From Diorhabda sublineata (Eukaryota; Arthropoda; Insecta; Coleoptera; Chrysomelidae): a stretch of 64,000 nt of DNA. The first letter of the stretch is position 1. Each line of letters starts with the position of its first letter. Positions 33,831 to 47,400 of the stretch are shown here, piece after piece. The notes under the pieces are model-generated. The model was not told where the DNA came from, did no database searches, and saw only the letters and a program-made list of their open reading frames with translations. Position numbers and translations under genes: made by a program. The stretch is taken from positions 31,472,489-31,536,488 of the forward strand of contig NC_079481.1 of NCBI RefSeq assembly GCF_026230105.1. Direction: 5' to 3'.

Positions 33831-35471
33831 AAATAAATAATTTGTATTTCCGAATGTAGTACTTATTTATCCTATGCACATAATTACTTTTCGAAAAAAA
33901 TGCTCATAAATAATTTTGAACAAAAATAATGCTGAATTTCAAATATTCCCAGTGCAACTATAGTATTTGATGATTTTAATCAATTTTATAGTAACAAAAC
34001 ATTTAAAAGTGATATGTGTTAAATAAATCGATTTACTTTTATTGTTGAAATTAATTAATAAAAAATGTTTAATTAATTTGATTAAAAAACTTACGTTTTT
34101 ACAATGAGAAATCTAATTCTCATTGCTTTTACATTCAATTTTTAACTATCTGTCATAACTGTCAAGTTGTCACAGCCATAGAATATTAAATCATATGAGT
34201 GAGATTTCGCCGCCAATACAACGATCGTAGTTGGTATGTGGAACGCTAAAAAGTGTATTTCAAGCTTAGTGGAATGCACCAACAATGTAATGTGTGTTGC
34301 CTACGCTTATGGAATTAGTATTGTTATTTGAAGCAATTCTCGATAAATAAATTAAGAACGTATGACTAAATAATCTATTGCCCCTGGAATAAAAAAGTAT
34401 CTAAATTTGTCATTACCATGGAATGTATTAGAAACGACAACTAATAACTATTATGACGTCATATCAGAGCTTGTGTTCGGAAGACTTTCGAAACAATCCA
34501 TTAAATCAGTGTAAATATCCATAAAACCATATTATTTTGTGTTGTGCTCAAAAATAAGATTATTGAAGTTATTATTCGTATAAACTGAGTATATTATTAG
34601 TGCTTAATAGTTACGTATAGTATAAGAATAATATATCTATGGTCTAAGAGTGACAGATGACACACGAATTGACAATTGGCACAAACGGCGAATTTAAGTT
34701 TATAAAAGTTTGGTTTGCTTTGAAACGCTTAGTTTAAAAAAAATTAATAAGTAAAGAGGATGCTAATAGAAAAAGTGTTTGCTCAGACGATTCTAAACTA
34801 GCATTATAAAAAATAATATCCAAAAATATGAATGCTACTTATTCACATTTTGAGGAGAAGATTAAATTACAGTTTATAGTTTTAAGGCTTCTTTAAGTAT
34901 CTAAAATTATAGTTGTTTATTCATTTACTCACAATTTTGGATAAAATTGTAAGTAGGTACATTATGTAATTTTGGAATACACACCCCTACTTACACACGT
35001 AAATTTAGTAAATATACGATTATGAGATAGAATAGGACAATTGTTATGGAACTTTAAGAAATCGCAATGAGATAATTTCATCTTTATTTAATCATTTAAT
35101 ATAACAATATCGTTTAAACAAAATAATCAAATGTCTTTCCCTAGGTAAACATAATACTTTGTTACAAAAATATTTACAATTTTTTAAAATATATTTAGCG
35201 TATCACATTTTCCTTCAATTTACTAAAAATAAATATGTACAAGTAAAAATTTGTGAATAATAAAGATGGAATATATCACATGGAATGATCTTAATAATTA
35301 AAAAACAAGTACGCACATAAAAATTTACTTAAATATTAAATTTAAGGTAAAAAAAGTTGAATCACAATATTTCAATTTTATTTTGTTGATTTTTACTGTT
35401 TTAATTTATATTCTTGTATATTTTCTGACTTGTAAGTACTACCTAATAAATGTCTTCATATGGTACCGGGT
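33831..35471. other. Convergent intergenic region, IFT46 / brummer
   Basis: AT-rich 1.6 kb between the 3' ends of two convergent genes. AATAAA for IFT46 is at 33832-33837. For the lipase a minus-strand AATAAA lies around 35373-35380. The block near 34140-34210 shares words with ligase intron 4 (GTCATAACTGTCAA, CATATGAG). No gene seen. Confidence 0.5.
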
Positions 35472-38400
35472 CTAGTTGTTGTTTTCATACACCATTGATG
35501 GTACCAAATAATCTTTACTCTCCCATCTGTGTAAAGTCTCAATGTTGCTTCGCCGGTCGGATTCTGGAAGAGTATTCGTCGAAGGATACAGTTCGTCATC
35601 ATCTTCTGGTTCTTCTATTTTGAAAGTACCTCCCCATTCACTTTCCGGATCAGAAAAAATTGGTTCCTTATCAAGAATATCTTCCAAATCGTATTCTGAT
35701 GTATCTGAAACAAACAAAAATACTTTTTTTCATATATTTATGGTTATAAACTGTGAAACAGCAAATAAGGCAATTGGAAATTACTGAAAACTAAACTGAA
35801 ACACAATTTATACTTGAAATCTTGTTTGGAGCAGAGACAACATCAAAAAAAAAGTGAGGAGAAAGGAATAAAACAACAAGTAAACTATGAAATACCAAAT
35901 GTATAGAGAACGGAATGAAAAGGCATATAACATGGTTCAGATAAGTGTGATGCAGTGGAAATCAGGAAGAGGAGGCATCAAAGAAGATCCAGATGCCAAT
36001 GGCTGAAAAAAGCGGATGAGAATTTAAGAATGATGTAATGAATGAATAACGAGTTGGCACCAATGGGTAAATATAGAAATTGCTTGGTTTACCACAGCTT
36101 CAATTAGCTGCGGTTTACCTGAGCTTCGATTAAGTTAGCTTAGACTCACTTTAGTTACTATTAAACTAGCTTAAGTTCACTTCAACTTATATTATATTAG
36201 ATTTATGCCAGCTTTGTTTAGGTTAGGTTCACTTGCCGGAGGAATAGGTCTGGCTCTTATAGAGCTGCAAATAAACGAGAGTGAAGGGTCGAAGAAAATA
36301 TCTTATCCAGTGGTGGCGAGTGGAATGGGACAATGGAACATACGGTGGATGGACCCACCGACGTATGGGGATACCGACTACTTCTCAAGACGAGCACTCA
36401 CAGGCCATGGATGCTTTATACCACCTAAAGGGAAAAAAGTGAGAGAGATTCGAATCTAATGTAACTAACGATATGGTTTAGATAACGTTTTACTTACTTT
36501 CGTCTAATTGGTCATTTGGCAGCCAATCCGTTTGATTCGTCCAATCGTCATCGAACTCCAAATTCGTGTTTAAATTTATTTCTTCGGTAGTTTGTACGAT
36601 TGGAGAATCGCTATCGGTTACATCAAATATTTCCGTCACTTTCACTTTGTTATTTTCGTCCAAATAATAATAAGCCATGATTGTATCGTGGTGCGACGTC
36701 ACTTGTAATATGTGATCGAAAGTATCGTTATCCATCGTTTCAGTCCTGTTGATAGTCAAACTCGGTTTCCTCTGCAATATTTTCTTGGCATTGAATTTCC
36801 TTACAGGACTTTCGTTAATTGGCAAGTCTCTGTAACGAAATATGTCAGAAGATCACAAAATTTGGTTAGGTTGGCAACGAAAGACGTACGCCTGTACTTT
36901 AACGATTTCTCCAAGGCTTTCGATAACGTCAAACAAGGAAAATTCTTACCACAGTAAAGGCATCACCAACATGGAAGTTATGCGGGAGGTTAGGTTGTGT
37001 TGGAGGGAAAATTCAGGTAAGTCCAGTTATTAGGTTTTAGTTTACCTTCGGTTTTTGAAGATGATAATTTGGTTATCGAAACGCGCGTCGGACAGTGTAA
37101 TTGTGAGTGTTGGTGTAGTGTTAGTGTAAATAGTGTGTTCATTAAGAATACCCTTGTCAATAACCAACGGATAAGGCGATGAAAGAAGAAGATTTATAGA
37201 TCGAAATAGACCAAAAGTTGTGAACTTACCTGTCTTCTAGTTGTACGGTGAAGTTTAGATTCATCTTGTTTTCGCTTTCCACTTCTTGGCAAGATTCGAC
37301 GTCGTAATTATCTGAAAATAACATAGTTGTTTTATTTATCCGATGAATAATTTTTTTTTCATGTAATCAACTCACTTTTACCGTATTCGGTGATATCTAA
37401 TTGGCAAGTTATTTTGGCGCTGAGTTGCTGTCTCTTTCTGTTTATTTTCTTGAGAAGGAAAGTCATTTTGTCCATAAGGACTTTGCTCACTTCCCATGCC
37501 CCGTTACCTAATTGAGGTGCTGCCACCATAAATCTAAAAAATAAAAATCTCATATGGCACTATACAGTCAAAGATATCACCACAATCCCAGTCTTACAAA
37601 TCAAAATTTTTTCCCATATCAAAACCATTCCAAATGAAAATGCCCCTATCTCCCCCAATAAATTGAATCAACAAGATTACCCCAAATAAAGATATCACCC
37701 CAATCCCAGTCCTTTAAATTGAATTTTTTTCCTATATCAAAGTCATTCCAAAAAAATTTTTTCCAAATGAAAATGCTCCTATCTCCCCCAATAAATTGAA
37801 TCAACAAGATTACCCCAAATAAAGATATCACCCCAATCCCAGTCCTTTAAATGGAATTTTTTTCCCATATCAAAACCATTCCAAATGAAAATGCCCCTAT
37901 CTCCCCCAATAAATTGAATCAACAAGATTACCCCAAATAAAGATATCACCCCAATCCCAGTCCTTTAAATGGAATTTTTTTCCCATATCAAAACCATTCC
38001 AAATGAAAATGCCCCTATCTCCCCCAATAAAATTGCCACACAAAAAAAATCACCTCAAACCCGGTTTTAGAAAGGAAAATTTTCCTATATCAAAGCCATT
38101 CCAAAAAAATCTTACTCCAAATGAAAATGCTCCTATCTCCCCCAATAAATTGAAACAACGAGATTACCCCAAATAAAGAAATCACCCCAGTCCCAGTCCT
38201 TTAAATGGATTTTTTTTCCCATATCAAAACCATTCCAAATGAAAATGCTCCTATCTCCCCCAATAAATTGAACCAACGAGATTATCACACGGAAAGAAAT
38301 CACCCAAATCCCATTCCTTTAAATTGAATTTTTTCCTATATCAAAACCATTCCTTGAATAAATATTCCAAATGAAAATGCTCCTATCTCCCCCAATAAAT

Positions 38401-41400
38401 TGAATCAACAAGATTACCCCAAATAAAGATATCTCCCCAATCCCAGTGATTTAAATAGAATTTTTTCCTATATCAAAGCCATTCCAAAAAAAATCTTACT
38501 CCAAATGGAAATGCTCCTATCTCCCCCAATAAATTGAACCAACGAGATTATCACACGGTAAGGAATCACCCCAATCCCAGTCCTTTAAATTGAATTTTTT
38601 TCCTATATCAGTCATTCCAAAAAAAACTTTCCAAATGAAAATGCTCCTATCTCCCCCAACAAATTGAACCAACGAGATTATCACACGGTAAGGAATCACC
38701 CCAATCCCAGTCCTTTAAATTGAATTTTTTTCCTATATCAAAACTATCAAAACCATTCCAAAAAAAATCTTACTCCAAATGAAAATGCTCCTATCTCCCC
38801 CAATAAATTGAATCAACGAGATTACCCCACGGAAAGAAATCACCCCAATCCCAGTCCTTTAAATGGAATTTTTTTCCTATATCAAAACCATTCCAAAAAA
38901 AATCTTACTCTAAATGAAAATGCTCCTATCTCCCCCAATAAATTGAATCAACGAGATTACCCCACGGAAAGAAATCACCCCAATCCCAGTCCTTTAAATG
39001 GAATTTTTTTCCTATATCAAAACCATTCCAAAAAAAATCTTACTCCAAATGAAAATGCTCCTATCTCCCCCAATAAATTGAACCAACGAGATTACCCCAC
39101 GGAAAGAAATCACTCCAATCCGAGTCCTTTAAATTGAATTTTTTTCCTATATCAAAACCATTCCTTGAATAAATATTCTAAATGAAAATGCTCCTATCTC
39201 CCCCAACAAATTGAACCAACGAGATTACCCCACGGAAAGAAATCACTCCAATCCGAGTCCTTTAAATTGAATTTTTTTCCTATATCTAAGTCATTCCAAT
39301 AAAACTTTTCCCAAATGAAAATGCTCCTATCTCCCCCAACAAATTGAACCAACGAGATTATCACACGGTAAGGAATCACCCCAATCCCAGTCCTTTAAAT
39401 TGAATTTTTTTCCTATATCAGTCATTCCAAAAAAAACTTTCCAAATGAAAATGCTCCTATCTCCCCCAACAAATTGAACCAACGAGATTATCACACGGTA
39501 AGGAATCACCCCAATCCCAGTCCTTTAAATTGAATTTTTTTCCTATATCAAAACCATTCCAAAAAAAATCTTACTCCAAATGAAAATGCTCCTATCTCCC
39601 CCAATAAATTGAACCAACGAGATTACCCCACGGTAAGGAATCACCCCAATCCCAGTCCTTTAAATTGAATTTTTTTCCTATATCAAAACCATTCCAAAAA
39701 AAATCTTACTCCAAATGAAAATGCTCCTATCTCCCCCAATAAATTGAATCAACGAGATTACCCCACGGAAAGAAATCACCCCAATCCCAGTCCTTTAAAT
39801 GGAATTTTTTTCCTATATCAAAACCATTCCAAAAAAAATCTTACTCCAAATGAAAATGCTCCTATCTCCCCCAATAAATTGAACCAACAAGATTACCCCA
39901 AATAAAGATATCTCCCCAATCCCAGTTATTTAAATAGAATTTTTTCCTATATCAAAGCCATTCCAAAAAAAATCTTACTCCAAATGGAAATGCTCCTATC
40001 TCCCCCAATAAATTGAACCAACGAGATTACCCCACGGTAAGGAATCACCCCAATCCCAGTCCTTTAAATTGAATTTTTTTCCTATATCAGTCATTCCAAA
40101 AAAAACTTTCCAAATGAAAATGCTCCTATCTCCCCCAACAAATTGAACCAACGAGATTATCACACGGTAAGGAATCACCCCAATCCCAGTCCTTTAAATT
40201 GAATTTTTTTCCTATATCAAAACCATTCCAAAAAAAATCTTACTCCAAATGAAAATGCTCCTATCTCCCCCAATAAATTGAATCAACGAGATTACCCCAC
40301 GGAAAGAAATCACCCCAATCCCAGTCCTTTAAATGGAATTTTTTCCTATATCAAAACCATTCCTTGAATAAATATTCTAAATGAAAATGCTCCTATCTCC
40401 CCCAACAAATTGAACCAACGAGATTACCCCACGGAAAGAAATCACTCCAATCCGAGTCCTTTAAATTGAATTTTTTTCCTATATCTAAGTCATTCCAATA
40501 AAACTTTTCCCAAATGAAAATGCTCCTATCTCCCCCAATAAATTGAACCAACGAGATTATCACACGGAAAAAAATCACCCAAATCCCAGTCCTTTAAATT
40601 GAATTTTTTCCTATATCAAAACAATTCCTTGAAGATTCCAAATGAAAATGCCCCTATCTCCCCCAATAAAATAACCCTACGAGCTTCTCTCTATTTATCC
40701 ATTTTATAAATCTGAAAATATGGAAGCTGTCAATCATCTGGTTTTAATAGGTCACTGCTACATCCATGCACAGTACAAATTTCCATAAAACAAGGTCGCA
40801 ATAGTTACAAAAACTAGATATTATAATAAAATTCAAGTATCTTTAAATTTTTTCAATACTTATTACATCCGTATAACACTGTATATATAGTAAAAACAAA
40901 TGAATTGTTTTGTAGTAGTAATACGTTCGTTATAAATATAACATAGATGATTGCGCGGCATATATTGATAATATAATAGTGTTTTTATCTAATTTAAATA
41001 TTACGCAAAATCTTTCATTCTATCAAAACAACACGTGGGGATATTTTAAATAAAAACTTAACCAAATTTGATTAATATTTGCGTCATAACAATTAAATAG
41101 ATATTACAAAGAGATTGCCATCGTTAATCTTCTTTTTCTATTGAAATTAGGGCAAATCTTAAAAATTATAAATTCAATTAAATTGAATACGACGATTAAC
41201 ACAAACACCACCACACAAATTTACACGAAACATTTAAAAAAAGTGTTAGAATCATTCACCTTTTTTCTTTATATATATGTTGATAGCATGCAAGTGAGGG
41301 CGTTGTTAGTACAGCGTTTCCTAATAATTCAAATTGATAGGTTTTGCTATCGAAAGTTCTACCAACAAAACTTTTAAAATCAAATTGTGCGAAATCTCTG

Positions 41401-44400
41401 TAAAACACTAGCGATCCACCTTTTTTTCTCGGTAAACTTTGAAACCTAAAATTCATATTTCTTTTAACCAGTGAACACAAAAACATAGTTTTACTTCGAT
41501 ATTATAGATACAGAGTTAAAGCCGACAACGTTGCTAATGATTACCGGCAAAGTAGAAAACTTCAAGTTAAAACGATTGTTATCTATGGTTAAGACAACAA
41601 TTATTCATATACAGCTTTAGACGTTGAATAAAATATTATGATATTTAAGATTTAGTTTTTACAATTTGTTATGTTCATGTGTACACTGGTTTTCCATCAC
41701 CTCAAGTTAATGTGACACAAAAAAACAATTATACCAGTGAATAGGAGTAACAAGATTACGCATGCCCCAAAAAATGTCATCATGTTGTAGGTTCGGTTTA
41801 AACAGAGAAATACCAATCAGTGTTGCCAAGCTTTTATGACTACTTTTTTAACTGATTATGGCGGGAGGGGTAGACTGATACGACAAAATATTTTACCAAA
41901 AAAAAATTAGAACAAAACTACGAAAAGGTTAATTTTTAAAAATTGCGCCAAAATCTTCAATATGTTACTAGTGAATAATTAAGAACAAAATTTGGCAACA
42001 CAGCCACTAACCAAAGAGAAACGACAATCACTGGCGCGTAAAGTTTTCAAATTGTAAGTACACTGAGAAAAGTTTTTGTTACGAACATTTTTATTTTATA
42101 GTAATGATATGATTTAAAAACAAAAATTTTATTGAAATCGGGAATTTCAAACTCGATTAAATACAAATATCAAATTATAAACTGAAACGAGGAAAATTTA
42201 AAGCGGTTCATGCATCATACAGATAAAATAGCAGAATAATGGACCAAACGACAAAATAAACACTTACTTCGTAAAAGTGGCGTACATAACATCGGCTGGC
42301 AACGTATATGGTAAAGTTAGAACTGACAATAATTTCATTCCTCGATGTTTGAATAGCCAATTTAATAAACCATTGTTGGCTTTATCTATGGCCTCTTGAA
42401 ATTGACTCAATACAGATTCCGGTACATTAGATACAAGCGCTTCCTATTAAAATTGAAATATATTTTTATTGAATTAATAATATCCCAAAAAGAAATAATT
42501 TTTTTATGTGTAGAAATAGAATAGATCGCTTTACATTAACGTGACCGTTTAAATTTACAGCTTGGCAACGTTGTAACCAAAGATTAACACAACAGTTTAT
42601 TTAGATTAAACTATTTGCGGAAACTCCAATAAAAGATATTAATAATTAACAATTAGCTAAATTGTGAAGCAAATAATAAAAAAGTGTTCATAATAATTGA
42701 CCAATTAACTAGTTAATCAATGATATAATAAAAAATAAATACGCTATGTTGCCAATTTTAATTATTCTCCAGTGATAATTGAAAATAAATGTTCTGCATA
42801 ACATTATCACTTACCTGTCGGTGTAATTTACATTCTTTACATTGCGGATCGTATTCTAAGTCTTCTTCTAATGTTTCCGAAACTACGAACGTTGATTGTA
42901 CCGCCAAGCATCTGGTGCAATTAATTAAATTGTTTCTATGCAGGAATCTGAGCGCGTCGTCGAAACCCTGTTTACACATGTTGGATAATATTTCCGGTTT
43001 CGGAGGAAATAGAATCCTTACTATCCTGTACATGTTGTGTTTCGATAGTTCTATGCTAGTGTTGGCAACGTTTATCTGATAAAAATTAAATCGGAATAAT
43101 TTTCGTTGGAAATATAACCTAGATTTCATTTATACATACATGGAATAGTTGTGAACTGTCATCTCTTGGGCAAATGTCACTTTCGCCGCAAAAAGGGCTA
43201 ACGGTTATGGTATTTTCGTCTAAAGTTGGTAAATTGTCACTGTAACCACCATCCATATATCGATAGCCCTTAAATTTCGGCGGTATAAGACCGGAAAATA
43301 AAGGAATGAAAGCCGATGCTAATAAAACTTGGATTAATTCTTCTCTAGTATCAAATTGTGATACCTGGAATCAACAAATTGTATACTAGATTTTTGCTTT
43401 TAAATACATATAAAACAAATTACTGTAAACTATATGTTTATGTGGCAACGCCGCATTCTATGAATCCAAATGTTAGATGACGTGTATATTTGGCGCGCAG
43501 TAGATCGACTCCATGTTTTTAAAAGAATAGTATCGCATATTCACATTAAACAGAAGAAGAACACAACAAAGTGCGAAAGAAAATAAATTTGTCAAATTTT
43601 TATCTCACGTACTGAAACAATAAAGTACTCAGAAATATTTTGTATAAAATCGGAGAAGAATGCCATAAATTTAAAAAGAAATATTTTACTATAAAATATC
43701 AATATAATAAAAAATATGAAACGTCTTTTGTCTTTAATTTGAAAGAACAAGGTTAACGTTAAAGTTTGGTTGTAACGCAGTTTTAGCAGAGAACTACTAA
43801 CCAGTGTTGTCAGACTTTCGTGACTACTTGTCTTTAACTGTGTAACGTAATTTCGTGCAGTGGCAGATATAAAAATTAAAACAAAACTGATGGAACTTAA
43901 AAAAAATACAATTTAACAGTAAAATTATTGAAATAATTGCTGAATATACAAGTTCACACCAAAATCTTGGAAAAAAATACAAAGTAAAAGTCATGGCGCT
44001 TTTCTCCCATATATAAATTATAATTAACAAAATGGATATTCACTCTACGAGGGAATTACAAAAAGAATATTTGTTATAAATAAAAATTTTGGTATTTTCA
44101 AGTATTCCGAAATGTTATCTAGAGATTTTTTTATCTTAATAATACTTTTTTGCAAACTGTAAATATAATATTTGCAAATTTAAAGATGCCTTTGTTCACT
44201 AGTCAAGTACGTGATTAGCAAAACGATCAATTGATAAGATAAGATACAATGTTAATAGAAATTATGCATTTTCTCATCTCAAATTTAGATATTCATTTAA
44301 ATACAAACATGACAAGATAAATTTTGACTCAATATCAATTATTAGTACTTACCACAACATTTTTCCCATCGCATACTCTCGTCAAGGAAACGTGTAATTT

Positions 44401-47400
44401 TCCAGTACATTTGATGTGTGCATCTTGTGGTAAAAATTTTTCTAAATTTTCCAAAAGTAATTTATTTATATTGAAAGAAGGTGAAAAGGCTCCTAATGAT
44501 CGACTACGGGCGTCTGTCGTCACCCTCAATACGTCACTAGTCATATCACCTGCAGCAACGGAAATTTAGTTTCCAATTATTTATTCCCAATTATTTCTGG
44601 AGTAAATTAGAACTTGGCAACATAGCGCAACTTAGTTCTGTAACTCAAGGAAACTTGCAGCGTTGCCAAGTTAAATGCAGTGAATTGTCATTAAAATTTT
44701 CATAAAACATTTTCCCTACAGTGTTATATTTCTATTTTTTCTTAATGATTATTTCAAAAACAAAGCTTTTCTTCATTTATTTATAAATGTTTGTCAAAAC
44801 TAACTTATACAAACCAACAATATATGAGAATTATTTTCGCATATTGTATTTTTTATTTACAGCCGCTGAATAAACATCAGGATAATTTTTATTTGCTATT
44901 AAAAAAAGTATTTATCTAATTGAAGACTTTGCACCTATAATATATGTGGGTATAACAAAGAAAGTTCAACGATTAGATACCTACTATTATTCATAGTCGT
45001 TATCGTTAAGATTAGTAGGTACAACAAAGAAAAAACGTGTAATTTTTATCATAACATGCATATAATTGATATAAAAGCTATCAACAAACTTGTAATGAAA
45101 ATTCAATTGAAACATACCAAAATTTGTAAGGACACCCACCATTTTTAAATAAAAGATTTCAGCTGCAAGAGCTCATAGAGTCCGAAATAATGATTTAATT
45201 GTAATTATTCAATAAATATAAATTATGTACTATAATTTCCAAAGAGTATTTATTGTAAGTTCAAATAGGAAATACACAAACTTGAATGACCTTGAAAACA
45301 TCGTAGAGACGTATGAAAAGATGAAACAATACGCGTTGGCATGCACCTGTGGCGATTGGTACAAACGCAATGTTGCCACATCAATAAAATTCAGAATGTT
45401 TGCTAATTTTTTCTAAATAATAAAAAAGTGATTATACTGGATTAAATTGGTATTTTGTCTTAATGAAATGTTTTGTAGTTAAAAAAATCTGAACAACAGA
45501 TACAATTTCAAATTCATTTTATCATTATGAAATTAATAACAAAAGTTATAGAAAACAATTTTTTTTCTTCTTTTCCTATGACCTGAAGATCAGACATAGA
45601 CTAAGAGTAAGACAATGCCATCAGTGTTGTCAGATTGAAAATAAGAAAAAGCAGTAGCACACTGAAAGGAGTGTTTGTTTCTCACTTATGATATTCACTT
45701 CACTATTCTACCTCTATATTATATTTAAAAAGTAATCTATTATTTTTATAGGGACAGAACCGTTTGTATTTTGTAAAAAATTAAATTGCAGATGGAGTTA
45801 TTCATCAAAACGTTAGTTCTACCGTTGAAACAGTAGAGCTGGCAACACTGATTACAAGACGTAATATGTCTTGATCAGAAGCATGCGCAAATCAAATTCA
45901 TGATTATCTGATTGATTGGAGGACTTTTGTTCAACTTAATTTTACTTATTATGTGAAGCCGATTAAAATTTGTGTATCTAATTTTCATTTTAATAAATCT
46001 ATGAGGAATTAAAAAAACGTATAATCATCAATTGCATTTTAATAACACTAACTCATTTATGTTGAGGGCTGTAATAAACCATTGAAACAAACAGGAAGTG
46101 ATTTCATAGTTTTACTTATTCAACACGTAAATGAAAATAAATGTTTTGAAATAATTGATGATGTTATAAAAAATATTTTATTTAAATTGTTTTTGTTCAA
46201 ATTACAATATAATACACAGGAAAATTAAAATCTATACCAATATTATAAAGAGTGCGATAATATTAGGAATTGAATGAGGAGGTTTTCGAGTTTAAATCAC
46301 GTCTTCCGGCAGCGGCCATATTTGCTTGACAATACACGAAGCAATTATTGTATACGTGTAATAGTGTATTGTTAATGATGTCTAGCAATTAAATTCTTTG
46401 AATTTCTCATAATGATATATATTTTTTGCATAAATATTAACAAATCAACTTTAAATTATAAACAAAATACTCAAAATTGCATTGAAAGATGCAGGGGTCT
46501 TAACCATTTGATTATTTTCAACTCAACTTCATATCTAGCTTTTATATATCGACAAAATAACTGATAATAATCACTTTTTCAATATCGAACACTATTAAGA
46601 GTTATTTTTGTTTGGTAAAGCACTTTAAACTGTTAAATTTTTTTTAATATTCACAAAAGCATAATAAAGAAAACTGAAACTCAAAAATAACTTAAATCTA
46701 AAAGTGTTGAATTATGTATATACTTAGAAATACAATTATGCTTCCATTATATTTAAATTTCATTCATTCTCACTTTAAATATTTGAATAAACAAGAGTAT
46801 TTTCAAGCAAAATGGCGGGGTCCCGATGTTGCTACCGGAAACACATAATATACGTATCCGTATATACACGTATATACGTAGAATACAGTATTGCCAAGTC
46901 TGTGAATTATTCCCAATGACATATTGTAGCCGATTACATTTTTTTCAATTATTTACAAAATATGTGAGTAAATAGTTACTTTTTACAATTTACCTTACTA
47001 CTACTTTGATTTACTGTGTATTATTTGTGCTGTTTGACCTTTTTCACAAGAGATTAAACGAATCAATTCATACTAATATCCCTGTGAAAAGTAAACATTT
47101 GAATAAACAAAATATTAATGATAAGCAACTTGTTTTTTGTTTTATAATCTAAATAAAATGTTTTCATTATCATAGTTCTTTGTTTAAATACACTGACAGC
47201 AAATCATACCGAGAGAATAAAAGAGATAATGGAGTCACAACTTGACAACACCGCGTCACTTCGTCACATATTATGCTTAACAAAGGGAATCTCTTTTTCA
47301 ATTTTACTTCAAGCATCAAATTCGGGTTAAATTCGATGCGTATTTTTATAAAAAAGATGAAAGATGATGACTTAAAAGATTAAATATTAAAAACAACGTG

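Noticed and set aside
38808..39137. 109-codon plus-strand open frame
   Set aside because: It lies entirely inside the 135 bp satellite and repeats every 45 codons.
41256..41486. 76-codon minus-strand frame in brummer intron 5
   Set aside because: It has the host orientation, but exons 5 and 6 join perfectly in phase without it and it matches no lipase segment.
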